A DNA stretch of 64,000 nt from Utricularia gibba (GCA_002189035.1 NEEC01000015.1:1488001-1552000); one strand, 5' to 3'. Positions 10,972 to 24,416 are shown, counted from the stretch's first letter. A program made the numbers and translations. The notes: generated by a model from the sequence alone, not told the origin.

Positions 10972-11746
10972 TTCGGTTTACCCATCTCCCATCTTCCTTT
11001 TTTCTGGGTAGGTGCCCACAACCCACACGTACGCATGGCCCAACCAGTTGCCCTGCCCTAGTACTCCTCCAGTCTGGATTTACAGCGAGGTCAAATGGAG
11101 ACGAAGCCCAAGTACACTCCTCTCTAACCGTCATTAACTGTCGCATTAGTTCATAATAAAAGTGAATTACTAATAAAAACTCTTAATAATGATAATTATT
11201 AATTATTTAAATAATTAAAGTAAATTACTATACATTTTTAATATAAATTATCTATTAAAATATTCTTAAAAAGAAAATTTGCACAAAATTAAACCCTTAA
11301 CAAATCTAGTGGAATAAATTGAAAATTTTTTGAAATAAAAATGTTTGATATTTCCGATTAACAATGACATAAACCATAAAAATTAAAAATAATAAATATT
11401 AACACCGAAATAAAAAGCTCGTCCATTTAGCAGCCACCGCACCACTCACCACTACCACCACCATCTTTTTTGCTTTCTTACGTGCGTTTCAGATTCCTCT
11501 TCTCTTTGCGTTGCTTTGCTTTGCTTTGTTTGGCTTTGCTTTTTTTTTATATATATATTTATTTGCGTCTTTTCTTCATTCACCTTCTTCCCCACTTCTA
11601 CTTTGGAATTTCCATCTCTTACAAATACTCCTTCTTCTCATGCTAAGGTTAATCTCAAACTGAGAGGGCCTTCAGTTTTTCTTTTTCTTTGAAACCCCTT
11701 TTTTACTCACGGAAAAAAGGCTTCTTCTTTGCATGTTTGGCTTCTG
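10972..11746. promoter_or_regulatory. Shared intergenic promoter region
   Basis: 775 bases between the start codons of two divergent genes (RCC1-like on minus, DUF3755 on plus). The middle is AT-rich. The plus side has a TATA stretch at 11549-11560 and a CT-rich leader (about 11560-11740). No open frame of note. Confidence 0.55.
11549..11560 (+). promoter_or_regulatory. TATA stretch for the DUF3755 gene
   Basis: ATATATATATTT following a T-rich run, about 190 bases upstream of the ATG and followed by a pyrimidine-rich leader typical of plant 5' UTRs. Confidence 0.45.
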
Positions 11747-13559
11747 ATGGCGAGTTCAGGTGGGAATTTCATGGATGTTACTAGCAACAGCAGTAGTAAT
11801 AGTACTGGTGGTAGTAGTAATCCCTTGCATGGGGAGTGGGGTGTGCCGACTTTCCAGCACCAGCAGACTATTTCCATGAATTGGACACCTGAAGAACAGA
11901 CCAAATTGGAGGAGGGTATGGTGAAGTGAGTCACTGATTCTTCTTTCTCTAAATATCTTGATGTTATTTGTTGGCCCATTTTCAACGTCGATCGCTATCG
12001 TCGCCTAGTTTTCACCAATATCTGACAATTTCATGAAAGAAAACATTATGTTTATAGAGTAGAATCAAATTGGGGAAGAACAAACTTCTTGTTTCCTGGC
12101 TCATGGCGAGTGTGTGTTTTGAGTTCTAGGTTTTTTAGTGCGAAATGTGTTTCAGGAAGAGGGCTATTTTGTTCTGAAGCCTGAATCTTAAAAAGTCAGA
12201 AGCAAATCATTCTGCTTTAGAACAAAGTCAAAAGCATTCGATTCTGGCCCACGATATTTTGTTCACAAAACCTCTATCGACACGTAGCAAAATGTTGGCC
12301 GTGCACTTTGCACTCCTAGTTGCATTTTCCTTTGAAAAGGCTCAGGCAACTTGACTCAGACAAAAGATCTTCCAAGTGCCAGCGACCTCGTCCTGTTTCA
12401 TTTCAGACTTCAGTTGCATCTTTTTATAAAGATCGCACTCAGCCTGTTGAATTTTTTTAATGGGGTTGCTACAGTACACAATTCAAGGATGTCATGCACT
12501 TTCATCTCTTCCATGTTACACTTCCCATCATGGTTGAATTTTTTTAGTTGTTATTCACTGTGGGTTGTTCAGCGGTTTCATCTGTGCCGCAGGTATGCTT
12601 CTGAGTCGAACATTATTCGATATGCGAAGATTGCGGTCGACCTGCAGAATAAGAGTGTTCGTGATGTAGCATTGAGGTTCAAATGGATGGCTGTGAGTGT
12701 TCATCCAAATGTATCTCATATGGCCCTTCATCTTCTACACATGTTAAAGCTTATTCATTTCAACATTCTGCAGAGGAAGGAGAATAGCAAGAGAAGAAAA
12801 GAAGACCTTTACACAAGGAGAGGTAAAGACAAGAAGGTAACTGCTATTTATTCCAATTCAGAACCTTTCCCTGCCCGTGCTTGCTTTCTGGTTTACACTG
12901 TAATCGAATGGTGTTTATGTCTTTTGTAAAGGAAAAATTCGTCTATCCTCCAGAACAAACCTGCCACTTGGCTGTGCAGCAGCAGGCAGCTTCATCCTTC
13001 CCTCCTGACTGGATTTCTGGTTGCAATGGTGATGCCATATCCTTCAATGGTTTGTTCCACTCTATCTCGTTTGGTTTGCCTGCTGCATTAGTAAGCAAAA
13101 CCAAATGAACAACAGTTGGTTATTTCGCATCACAGACATGGTTGGTTCAACTCAGCGTCTTCTTCATCAGAATAGTTGGGCCCTCGAGCAGATATCTGCA
13201 AACCTCGCCGTTCATCAGGTACCATCGTTTGATCTGTGGCCCTTCTTCTCCTTCAACCAGCAACTGGTTTTAGTTTCAGAAAACGTAACAGCCATAGCCA
13301 TACATATGTACATTTCAGACAAGCGACAACATTGGACTCCTGAGCCAAGTTCGGGACAACATCCTCATAATACTGAGCAAGTACGATCGTTTCTTCTTGT
13401 TTTTTTCGATTGACAGAGAAACATAGAATGCGATAGCTTGGTGCATGCAGTTTAAAGGAGATGGGGCGGAGCTTGCGACAGATGCCTCCCCTCCCGAAGC
13501 TGAACGAAGAGCTGGCGAGGACGATCCTCCCGCTGCCGCTGCCGCTTCCCATACAATGA
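11747..13559 (+). CDS. SANT/Myb-like DUF3755 protein
   Basis: This is a 237-residue plant-specific nuclear protein, probably a DNA- or chromatin-associated SANT factor of unknown role. Exons are 11747-11925, 12593-12692, 12774-12836, 12932-13049, 13136-13218, 13319-13380 and 13451-13559; all junctions keep frame. A Ser/Asn-rich N-terminus is followed by the SANT-like part (WTPEEQTKLEEGMVKYASES, RYAKIAVDLQNKSVRDVALR, FKWMARKENSKRRKEDLY). After a variable middle comes the DUF3755 block: GSTQRLLHQNSWALEQISAN, then DNIGLL, RDNILIILSNLKEM and MPPLPKLNEELARTILP. The tail is a short Leu-Pro repeat. The pattern matches the family around Arabidopsis At3g07565. A large open frame at 12351-12929 is an artefact that runs through two introns. 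Confidence 0.9.
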
Positions 13560-14755
13560 ACACACACCAGATGAAGGGATGGCTGGCTGGTAGGGAGGCG
13601 TTCTTCTTATTGTAGTATTAATAGCATTGGTTATTGGCATAGCAGAAAGTAAAGTAAAGCAAAGCAGGAGGATGCCTGGAGATAGATGATAATCAGGTGT
13701 TGGCTAATGGAATTTGTTTCAATCATCACAAACACCGTAGGGCTTCCATTTCTGAAAAACAAGCAACAAACTATAAACATAGGCTTTATGTGATTTCATG
13801 GGCGAATAAGATCGATTTGGAATGAAATTCGAAATGATATATTATAAATAATATTACGAAAAATAAGGAGCCTTATAATTTTTTGTACTTAAAATTTTCG
13901 TGTGTTTCAATTTCATGTTTCATACGTTTTTATTTGAGTTTTGATTTTTTTAAAAAATCAAAATAATTAACATATTATTTTGATTATTTGTATGTAAGTG
14001 TAAAATTTCCAATTAATATATATTAATTTAGTACTTTTTCTGGTAAATATTAGAATAATGGAGTGCAAGAAATATTAATAATTTAGTTGATATAATTTTA
14101 TTTATTAAACTAAAAATTACAATTTTTTTTATAAAAGGCATTTGTATCCGGAAAATATTTTATTTAAATCATATGTTTTTGTAAAAAATATTTATAGATT
14201 AGGTTGTTTATTGGTTACATATCATTTTTTATACTGTTAATAAATTATGTTTTTTTAATTTATTTAATATAATTTATACTACATTTTATAGTATCATTTT
14301 TTGCTTCTAAAGAAATACCTTCGATTTAGTTATTAAATATACAAATGATTTTTACTTCGTTTATTAAAATTGTTTCTCGAAAAATGATTTTCAAGAAATG
14401 GACTCAAATAAGACCTTCGATTTGCAAATTATCGTAATTTTCTGTTAATGTAAAAACGGGAAAATTACGTTAACATTTTTACTGTTTAGCTAAATGACAT
14501 AATAAGATGTAATGGTTAAATATTAACATGGAAGTGAATACAGAGACTCATTTGACTAGAGACGGAAAAAGAATGGTCTAAAATCGGATCATTTACTGAC
14601 GTTCTCGAGTCGTGGCGGGAATTGCATTGCAGTTCTCCAGTACGAGCGCCCATATCGGGATGCAGTTGAAAGAAGGCAGCAGCCAGTACAGTAGAGTCGT
14701 GCAGTAAGCCCCTGCCTGTGTCCACGGCACTCTGCAATCGGAAGCAGCCATAGCC
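13560..14755. other. AT-rich intergenic region upstream of MSH1
   Basis: About 1.2 kb. It begins with the 3' UTR of the DUF3755 gene. 13800-14500 is very AT-rich spacer, and the last 250 bases are more GC-rich and should hold the MSH1 promoter and leader. Minus-strand open frames at 14516-14918 mirror MSH1 exon 1 and its leader and are not taken as genes. Confidence 0.6.
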
Positions 14756-17700
14756 ATGCAGTGGGTAGCTGTTCGAAACGTCGCCGTTTTGGTACCTCGT
14801 TGCCGCCCCTTCGCTTTCTTTCTTCACCGCCCCCTCCGCCGCTGTTTCGACCCCTCGTGGTGTCGCCCTCTGTAAGTATTTCTTCACTCCTTGGCTTTCT
14901 CATCCCGGATGTCTTCATTCTCTTTAAATGAACTCTCGTGTTCTTGAACTTCTGTTTTTTTTTTTTTTATTTTTTTATCTACTGTTATCTCGCCCCCGTG
15001 GCCGTGCCCTTTGTTTTATTTTTTTGCTACCATGGACAGAAGTTTCTATAATTAGTGGAGATTCATTCTTACTAAGGGTACACTTTGACTAGTGAAGTTA
15101 AGGATCTTGGTACTGATGGATTCGTTGTAAAATGTTTTCTTCTCACGCCATTCACAGCATGTGAGAATGGCAGCAACTATTTTAGGTAGAAAGAACCCTG
15201 TGCATCGTAATCATCGATGATGCAAGATATATCAATTCTTTTCTGAAGCTAAATTCTCAAAAATAACAATTTTCAGGTTGTGCAAATTTTAGATTCCACT
15301 CCCTAATGCAGTGTGGGTCTAGTAAAACTTAAAACAGTCAACGAATGGTCTTGGTGCTGGCATTAGTTTTTAAGAAATCACGTTTTTATGGTTTTGGATG
15401 CTTTTTATGATGAAGCGTGATAAGTAAACTTAAATAATCAGTGAATATGTTTGGTTTCTAGCACTAGGTGTTAAGAACTCGCGTTTTGACGGCTTTGCGC
15501 GCTTTTTACGATGAAACTCGATAAGTTCTTTTATGTATAGAACAACAAGAACTACCAAAGTGAATTCCCGTATGACTAATTTAACTTCATTTTTTCCATG
15601 TAATACTCTTCAGTTCGATATTGTCCTAGCATGTCCATCATAATATTCAACCTATGGTTTGATGTAAATGGTGAAGTTGTATGCTTCTGTATTTCACAAT
15701 GCCCCTACCTTCTTAGTCGGTATTTTTTTTTTTAGGGTCAAATTGTTATTTTGATCAATACGTATTGATCATTGTGGTTTCATCTAACATGATTAGGCTG
15801 CTCGAGCACATTTTTACAACTCAGGAGAGAAAGTTGCATGTTAAAGCCGCAAGGAAGTGCAGGGAGTTGAAAACTGACACACAAGAGAAAGATAATGGTC
15901 ATATTATGTGGTGGAAGGAGGTTGGGGACACGGCTGCTTTGGCAGTTGCTCTCAGAAATAGACAGCTGAAATTTTGAATTACGGTCATCTTTTGCAATGA
16001 TTTATGACTTTCAAGGAAGTCTAATTGAGCTCTATTTCTTGTTTCAGAAGTTGCGCATGTGCAGAAAGCCTTCTTCTGTTGCGCTTGTTAACCGTTTATC
16101 TTTTACTAATTTGCTTGGTTTGGATACTACACTAAAAAGTGGAAGGTGAATTTATCATGCATGTCCTCCACTGGTTTTTGGATCATATGTGTGGGTTATG
16201 CCTATTGGTGCTTGAAAGATATGGAATCTGAAATCATTTCCACCTGTAGATCTTGTTATGCCTGACACTGGTTCAGTTTCACCCCACCTTTACCTTATCA
16301 CATTCGTTTTCAAGGCCTGATGTCTCATGAAAACGTGCTTTTGACATCTTATACCTACTGAGTTATCTGTTCATCTTCGATTGAAATTGCTATTATAAAT
16401 TTATTGTTTGTCTGATTGTAGATCGCCAGCTTGAAAACCATAATGTCTTTGTATTCATTTTGAATGCAGATACGGATTATCATAGTTGAATGCATCACGT
16501 TTTTCAACTATTTTTTTTATAACTATGTTGTTTCATGACGAACCCTCATCTTATGCTTATACTCCTTGATTTCAGCCTAAAAGAAGGAAACCTCAACTCA
16601 GAAATGATGCAGTTCAAGCGAGAGTTTCCGCGTGAAGTTTTGCTCTGTAGGGTAAGTGAAGAGGGCCTCCTGTCCTTGTTGACTATGTTCGTGTGCTCTA
16701 TACCTGCATTTAATGTTGCAATGAACTAGAATTCAACAGTGTAAAAACCTGGATTTCATGCACTGCCTTGTGTCTTGTGCTGCCAATTGTTTACCCATGC
16801 AGAATCTCATTCTCAAAAGTGCTCTTGCATTCTCTTGCATTTTGTTATCTTACAAGGTCGGAGACTTTTATGAGGCAATTGGGTTTGATGCTTGCATTCT
16901 TGTGGAATATGCTGGGCTGAATCCTTTTGGTGGATTACGTTCAGAAAGCATCCCGAAGGCCGGTTGCCCTGTTGTGGTACTTATTTCTGTGAATGCTTAA
17001 TGATGATTTTTCTTTTTCTCAGAATAATCACTATGCTTAAGTGCACTACTTTTCCATTTTTTGTAAGTGTAAAAAAGCTTGAATGCCTAAACTGCTGCAT
17101 CATCTTCATATCCAGTGAGATTTTATGTGAAGATGAGTCTAGGGAAGATTAGGGGCTCCTTGATAATTATGCTTTATTGAACTGGATCTTTTTAAAGAAC
17201 TAACAATAAAATTTCACATTCCACTTTTTGCAGAATTTGCGTCAGACATTGGATGACTTGACACGTAATGGTTTTTCTGTTGTGAGTACTTGGAATTTAA
17301 ATCTGGTTGTGTCCTTCAAAATGTATATATTGTATTGCTACTGAACTACTAGAAACTTTGGATGTTGATACAGTTACTAGATTTCCTTATGGTAAATGAA
17401 ACTCATTTACTTTTCTAATTTTCAGTGCATTGTTGAGGAAGTTCAAGGTCCAACTCAAGCTCGTGGGCGGAAAAAACGCTTTATTTCTGGGTAACTGTAA
17501 ATTTTCCTAAGCAGTTTACTATGTGTGTTTTGTAAAAATGGTTATTTCAACATCTTGTCTAATTTTTAAGCTTTCATGGCCTCATCTATTACTGTTTTGG
17601 AATCTGTATGAGCTCAAGATTCGTGTGTTTTTTAAGCTTATTTATTGTCGTACACATTGCAAACACTTGGTTCATAGTCTATGAATTTATGGTTCTGTTA

Positions 17701-20700
17701 CTGCCACTTAGAAATATATCTTTCTCAGTGGGTTAAGGAGTTTTTCATCGTTAGAAGTTAGCATTCTACTAACTTGTAATTTTAAATTGGAACAACATTC
17801 TTTCAAGTGAATTGAGAATGTGAAGACCTGCTTTGATGTTGTTCGTGGTCTTTGTGCAATTTCCCCCTTGACAGTGTCATTTTATTGCCATCTTTTATGA
17901 TATGTTTGAGCATTTTTAGTAATCATTGCCAGAATTCACCATATGTTGGAGTGTGTATATTCGTTTGCCCCTGACTTGGCATATATTTTCAGGCATGCTC
18001 ATCCCGGTAGTCCTTATGTATATGGGCTTGTTGCTGATGACCGTGACTTAGATTTTCCCGATCCAATGCCAGTAGTTGGTACTGAAATGAAAATCTTCTT
18101 TCACGCACTTCCTTGGAAATTGTGAATTATTCATGCACCGTGGATCTTTTGATTAATAAAAATGAGCCATTTCTTGTTGCTATGCTTTTGAATTAAGTAG
18201 TCTACCATGGTTCTTGACGTACATTAAACATTTTTTTGGTTCAAAGGTATATCACGCTCTGCTAAAGGATATTGCATGGTCTCGGTGCTGGAAACAATGA
18301 AAACATATTCTGTAGAGGATGGCCTGACAGAGGAAGCACTGGTTACCAAGTTGCGGACTTGTAGATGCCATCTTTTGTTCCTCCACGGATCAGTGAGGCA
18401 CAATGCATCAGGTCTGCCACACAAATAGTTTTTCTTTATTTTTTTTTTTTTTAAAACAAGATGGTAAAGCGCTTCAAATTTTCATTACTGCATTTTTTTT
18501 TATTTCAGTGGGAAAGCTTTGCATATAATTAATTATTCATCCAGTGAGCAAAGGTCGTACATGACTAATGATAAGGATGCTGGCCTGGTTTTGGGAAAAA
18601 GTAATAGTAATGGAAACGAGAAATACGTATATACATGATGTGTTTCTAAATTTTGCTCTAGTTTCCTGTTTTCGATTGATTGACTGACCAGTCAAGGGAA
18701 GTTAAACTTGATTGGCTGTTCAGTAGCTCATTTTACCATTATATTTATGAATTATCAACCCAAAAAGGATGTTTTTTTCTGATCTGAAACTGGTAGCACT
18801 TTTCTTCACTTTTGTTGTTTAGGGGTAACTCTTTTTTTAGTGCTTTTAAATTTGCAATACTCTCTGCAACAAACTTGAACCTACAAGTTTTTTACAATTT
18901 TGTTTTACCAATTTAAATTTAGGAAGGAAAGGGTTAAAAAACACTTTTTCGTATGTATAATGCCTAGGATTCTATGCAGGAACTTGTCGTTGGGGAGAAT
19001 ATGGTGAAGGAGGGCTTCTGTGGGGAGAATGTACTGCTAGACAGCATGAATGGTTTGATGGTGATCCAGTAAACGAGCTTTTGTCCAAGGTCACATAGAA
19101 ATCCTTGCTTGAATGTTGAGCCTATCATGTTATCTTTTCTGTTATTATTTAATTTATAATATTCATTTTTAAATAACAAGGTAAAAGATCTCTATGGTCT
19201 CGAAGATGATACCATGTTTAGGAATGTTACTGTTGGCACTGACAATCGGCCCAGCCCTTTACATCTCGGAACAGCCTCACAGATAGGTGATTTTAGAACT
19301 TGATCCTCACATGCTGACACATTTTTCTCTTTGAGAAAAATCTGCATACATGCATTTTTGTACTGGAGTCCAACCACAGAAAAAGTTCCAATTTTTCAAG
19401 GACTGCTCATCGCCTTCATATTTTGCCAAGTCCTAATCACAGTGCAGTGACTGACGTTGAGATAACAGCCATATAATCCACATTGTTTGTCCTTTTCATG
19501 ATATTACAATAGAAAAAAGCCTTTTGTTCTCTTTTTGGTTGTCCATAAAAAAACGCTGGCTATATCATCTTTCGATCTTTAAATACTGAATGCATTTATA
19601 CTGCTTGCTATCAGGTGCTCTCCCAACTGAGGGTATCCCTTGCTTACTAAATGTGCTACTTCCATCTGATTGTACTGGCCTTCCTGTTATGTAAGTGAAA
19701 GTTTATGATGCACATTGTAGAGTTTTGCGTTGTGAAGTGTCTCGCCTGGTATGCCAGTGCCTATCCTTTCTGCTGTTTACTTATTGTGATCCTACGTTTG
19801 CATCAATGTTACTGCCAAAGGTATATCCGAGATCTCCTTTTGAATCCTCCACAATATGAAATTGCATCAGCTATTCAAGGTTAGCAGTGATGAATGTGCA
19901 AAACCTGTCTTCTTTTTTCTTCCTGAGAAATTGCAATATCTGTCGTCGGTGTATATGTTATTAATTTTAAGATGCATGTGTACTTTCACCGCTTTCAACT
20001 TACCTAAGTTAGTTATGAATGAAATAGAGAAATTATTATTTTAGGAACATACTTTTTTCTCCTGAGGATGTACCAGTTAAAACAAATTTTTAGTCGGGGA
20101 GCATCTTCAAAAACTTGTTAAAGAGTTGGAAAGAAATTTTGTTTCAGCTTACCAAATTTGCTTCAGTTTTCACTCTTTGGACATGCACGTGTTTTCATGT
20201 ACTGTTTGTTTCTAGGATATCTGCTTGGCCTCACTGATGTTTCTATTCTTGTTTTCAGAAGCCTGCAAACTTTTGAGTAACGTTAAATGCTCCATTCCTG
20301 AGCTAATCTGTATCCCCCAGCGAAGGTTGGATGCTACTTATTGCACGTACATGAACTGCCATGCTATAATAATGGAAAATTTTTGGCACTCTTTTCATGG
20401 CTAAAATTTTCAACCTCATAAGAGTTTAAGTAATTATTTGACGTTTGATGCAAATACTCAACTGGAAAGTTGTCCCTTTCTATTTTACGAATTTCAACTT
20501 CACAAGATCGATAGCACAGGCTCTTTATTTTCTATCGGATTTTGATTGTCTGCTATTGGTTTTGGCCAATCATTTGTCTTAGAAATTCTTTTCGCTCCTG
20601 TAGCTTGTGAAGTTGCTTGAGTCAAAGGAGACCAATCACGTTGAGTTTTGCAAAATAAAAAAAATCCTTGATGATATATTTCAAATGTACAAAAATGTTG

Positions 20701-23328
20701 AGCTTACAGAAATTCTAAAGTTATTAATGGATCCCGCTTGGGTGGCCACTGGATTAAGAGTTGAACTGGAAACATTAGTAAGTACCTCACTATTTTCATC
20801 ATCTTGTCAATCGATGTTTTTTGCAACTTACCTGATGAGTAAGTACTATCTTTTAGGTGACTGAATGTGAAGCAATTTCATGTCGAATTGCTGATGTGAT
20901 TGCTTTGGATGGTGAGAAGGAGCAGAACATATCATCATTTCCCATAATCCCAAAAGAGTTTTTCGAGGACATGGAATCATCCTGGAAAGGTCGTGTAAAG
21001 AGGATACATTTAGAAGAAGAATTTGCTGAAGCAGATGCTGTGGCAAAGACCTTATTTGTAGCTGTGAGTACTCTTTTCTATGCCAGACATGGCATAGTTA
21101 TTTCACGTGTGAGACTTGTAGAAAATACGCTTTGTACATGTATGTCTAAGGTAGTTGTCTTATTTTTTCTAGATACAAGAAGACTTCGGCCCCATTATTT
21201 CAAGAATTAGAGCATCAACTGCTCCCCTTGGAGGGCCAAAGGGTGAGATAATCTACGCTCGTGAACATAAAGCTGTATGGTTCAGGGGGAAACGCTTCAC
21301 GCCAAATATATGGGCTGGCACACCTGGAGAAGAGCAGATCAAACAACTTATGCCTGCGAAGGATTCTAAGGGTAAAAGAGTGGGTGAAGAATGGTTCACA
21401 ACAGAGAAAGTAGACGAAGCATTAGTGAGGTACCGTTGATTTGCGTGAGAGTTGATTCTGATATATTTTAAGTGCTGTCTCTGGAATTACTTTAATGTGT
21501 GCCTTTTCTAGGTATCATGAAGCTCAGGAAAAGGCGAAAGAAAAAGTATTGGAACTTTTGCGGGGATTGTCCAAGGAGCTGCAAACAAGTATCAATATTC
21601 TAGTGTATGCATCTGTGCTGCTTGTTATTATCAAGGCATTGCTTAGTCATGTGAGGTCAGCCATATTAATCTTCCTTTTTTCGCAATAAAATTCAATGTT
21701 ATGAGCATCTTGCATCTTGCCTACTCTCTGAAATATGTTTCGTACCAGTGAAGGAAGGAGGAGGAAATGGGTTTTCCCTACTCTTGTCCAGCATCACAAG
21801 TCTGAGGTATCTTTTTCTATATTTTTGACTAGTGGTTCTTTCATATATATTCAACCGAAAAACTTTGCTCTAAGTGATTTGCTATGTTTCGAATATGGTA
21901 ATTTTTTCGTCCACTTTGTGCCAAACCACTCTTTTGAAATCTGGCAGCTTGGAGCACTGAGATTGAAGATCGTTGGCTTATCCCATATTGGTTTGATGCA
22001 GCACAAGGCAGTGCTGTGCCAAACACTGTCGACATGGAGTCACTGTTTCTCTTGACAGGACCGAATGGAGGGGGGAAATCAAGTCTGCTCAGGTCGCTAT
22101 GTGCAGCCGCATTGCTGGGAATATGTGGGCTAATGGTCCCTGCAGAATCAGCTTATATTCCTCATTTTGACGCCATTATGCTGCACATGAAATCTTATGA
22201 CAGTCCTGCTGATGGAAAGAGCTCTTTTCAGGTATGATTTCCATGCTCCCAGGGAAAACCCCCTCAACATCACTTTTGAAAATTTCATATTTCTGTTTTC
22301 GTGGTCTTCTTAGATTGAGATGTCCGAGATTCGTTCTATTATTAAAAAAGCCACTTCAAGAAGCCTCGTTATGGTTGATGAGATATGCCGTGGTACTGAA
22401 ACAGCGAAGGGAACATGCATTGCTGGCAGTCTAATTGAAACTCTTGATGCAACTCGTTGTTTGGGAATCATATCAACTCACCTGCATGGGATCTTTGACT
22501 TACCGCTGAGAACAAGAAATGTTGTCTTTAAAGCGATGGGAGCAGAATGTGTAGGGAACAAAATCATGCCAACATGGAAACTGATGGACGGCATCTGCAA
22601 GGAGAGCCTTGCATTTGAAACCGCCAAGAGAGAAGGGGTTCCTGATGAGCTAATTGAAAGAGCCCAGGATTTGTATCATTCAGTTTATTTAAAGGATTCC
22701 TCGATGCAGCGTGTCCCAGAACTGATCCAATCCACTTCTTCAAGCGTTGTTGGTAAGCAAAGTTGTCATCAGGAAGATGTACCAGTGCTCCCTTCACAAT
22801 CAGTGGATTTCCACCAAGAAGTTGAAAATGCTGTCATTAGCATATGCCAGAAAAGATTGAGTGAAGTATACAAGTTGAATGAGATGGAGACGCATTCACT
22901 GGTAAAATGTGTTCACGTTGGTGCCAGAGAACAACCACCTCCATCAACCGTCGGCAATTCAAGCGTCTACATCATGCTTAGACCAGACAGAAAGGTGTAC
23001 GTTGGACAGGTACATGGAAGTCCTCTTTTGAGCTCGTTAAGGCTTCTGCTTCTCTTCTCTGTTTTGTATTTTTTTTGGTATAATGGTTGTTGGTTTTCAG
23101 TCAGATGATCTTCATACTCGAGTGCGTGCCCATCGTGCAAAGGAAGGGCTGCAGAATGCACAATTCTTGTACTTGGTGGTTCCAGGAAAGAGCATAGCTT
23201 GTGAATTGGAAACCCTTCTCATCAATCAGCTTCCAGATCGAGGTTTTCGCCTTATGAACACTGCTGATGGAATGCATCGCAACTTTGGAACTGGTCACTT
23301 TCTTGAAGCCCAGATTCTGCTGAGGTGA
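14756..23328 (+). CDS. MSH1: MSH1, organellar MutS homologue with GIY-YIG
   Basis: MSH1 is a MutS homologue targeted to mitochondria and plastids; it suppresses recombination between short repeats and repairs organelle DNA. I trace 22 exons, as in Arabidopsis: 14756-14871, 15797-15920, 16048-16145, 16576-16651, 16857-16976, 17234-17281, 17426-17490, 17993-18078, 18247-18411, 18980-19089, 19181-19286, 19615-19690, 19821-19879, 20259-20325, 20604-20777, 20857-21063, 21173-21429, 21512-21655, 21749-21806, 21948-22231, 22314-23009 and 23101-23328. The Arg-rich N-terminus is a transit peptide. Mismatch-recognition DFYEAIG lies near residue 142, Walker A TGPNGGGKSS near 757, and Walker B LVMVDE near 832. 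The GIY-YIG domain (VYIMLRPDRKVYVGQ, then HTRVRAHRAKEGLQ) is C-terminal. The conserved frame breaks by one base in exon 14 (C run 20314-20318) and exon 20 (21982-21984). With both restored the protein is 1121 residues, the expected length. Confidence 0.97.
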
Positions 23329-23575
23329 TAGCAAATGCTTCCATGTTTGAAATGGCGTTTTTTTGGCAGAGTTGAGCTTTGTTGAGCATCAACTTGCATG
23401 TATACGTACCATGTAGCCCCAGCAGTGACCTTCGGAAATGTAAATCAGCATTCCTGACCACTGCACCAGAGATGGTTGTGGCAACTCACGCATCTGATTA
23501 CCATGAAATGTAAATGCACTCGGCAACTTCAAGAGTTGCGAATTTTTGTTCTCGAGAGTTCTTTTATCCACACTT

Positions 23576-23657
23576 GTGGTCGTGCCGGAGTGGTTATCGG
23601 GCATGACTAGAAATCATGTGGGCTCTGCCCGCGCAGGTTCGAATCCTGCCGACCACG
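23576..23657 (+). tRNA. tRNA-Ser (anticodon AGA)
   Basis: An 82-base gene. The acceptor stem GTGGTCG pairs with CGACCAC, with discriminator G at 23657. The anticodon stem CATGA/TCATG encloses the loop CTAGAAA with anticodon AGA at 23609-23611. The long variable arm typical of class II serine tRNAs is present (GTGGGCTCTGCCCGC), and the T arm reads CAGGTTCGAATCCTG. CCA is not encoded, as expected for a nuclear tRNA. It lies about 250 bases downstream of the MSH1 stop on the same strand. Confidence 0.97.
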
Positions 23658-23665
23658 TGTTTTGA

Positions 23666-23673
23666 TTTTTTTT
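23666..23673 (+). terminator. Pol III terminator of tRNA-Ser
   Basis: A run of eight T, nine bases after the tRNA 3' end; a standard RNA polymerase III stop. Confidence 0.8.
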
Positions 23674-24416
23674 CTGGTTTGTGGAATATGCTGCCCATTG
23701 CAGCAACGGAGAGGCGATGATACATAGTTTCAAATCCAAAAAGATTTCTTGTGTTATTCCACACTTTCTCCCTTTTATTTTTAAAAAGAGACACTATTTT
23801 GTGTTAGAGTGAGATGCATTATGAACTTGCGTGTGTCACATTTTTCGGAAAATCCTTACAATGGGGTAAGAAAACGATGATGATCGGGCATTACATAAGA
23901 GTGATCGATCATGAATGATTAGAAACTAAAGTATAATCTTGAAATAAACAACCCAAAAAAATACCAACCCATGAAGCTATCAAGCACCATGCGTGATACA
24001 TGCAAGAAATTGCAAAAAGGGGATACGAAACTCAAAAACCCATCGTCATCAATACATAATATGCGTGAAAGAAGGTTGTTGGATTTTTTGAATGCATGGA
24101 ATTTGAAACAATATATATTCATGGTCTACATCTTTACTGGAAAATTTGTGTAATCATTGCACATTATTGCATCATGCAGAGATATATGTCTTGTCTTATG
24201 TATTCCATGCTCTACTACAACTCAGAGAGAGATCCGCTGGGTAATAGCGTTTTTGTGATAAATACCATTACCACATGGAAGGATAAACATGAGTCGCAAG
24301 GTTTTGATAAACTTCACGGCCGACCTATATATACACACCATCATGCACGTACAGATATATGTATTATATATCGAATATATGACGTAGCTAATGATAAGCT
24401 TGTAGGTGTTTCACAA
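23674..24416. other. Intergenic region, tRNA to MGSLM gene
   Basis: About 0.74 kb of AT-rich spacer with the promoter of the next gene at its right end (TATATATA at 24326-24333). The open frame at 24096-24461 runs into exon 1 of that gene but starts too far upstream to be the real product. Confidence 0.6.
24326..24333 (+). promoter_or_regulatory. TATA box of the MGSLM/WDSP gene
   Basis: TATATATA about 84 bases upstream of the ATG at 24417. Confidence 0.5.

Noticed and set aside
12351-12929. Long plus-strand open frame of 192 codons
   Set aside because: It runs through an intron, exon 2, another intron, exon 3 and on into the intron before exon 4 of the DUF3755 gene. The conserved protein is only obtained by splicing.
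14516-14918. Two minus-strand open frames over MSH1 exon 1
   Set aside because: They mirror the MSH1 leader and exon 1 and have no domain of their own.
21948-21990. Alternative frame (IEDRWLIPYWFD) entering MSH1 exon 20 without a shift
   Set aside because: The other frame gives GALRLKIVGLS, which aligns with the family up to the shift, so the shift is better supported than the alternative entry.
23594-23794. Minus-strand open frame over the tRNA
   Set aside because: It is the antisense of tRNA-Ser and its flank, with no protein features.
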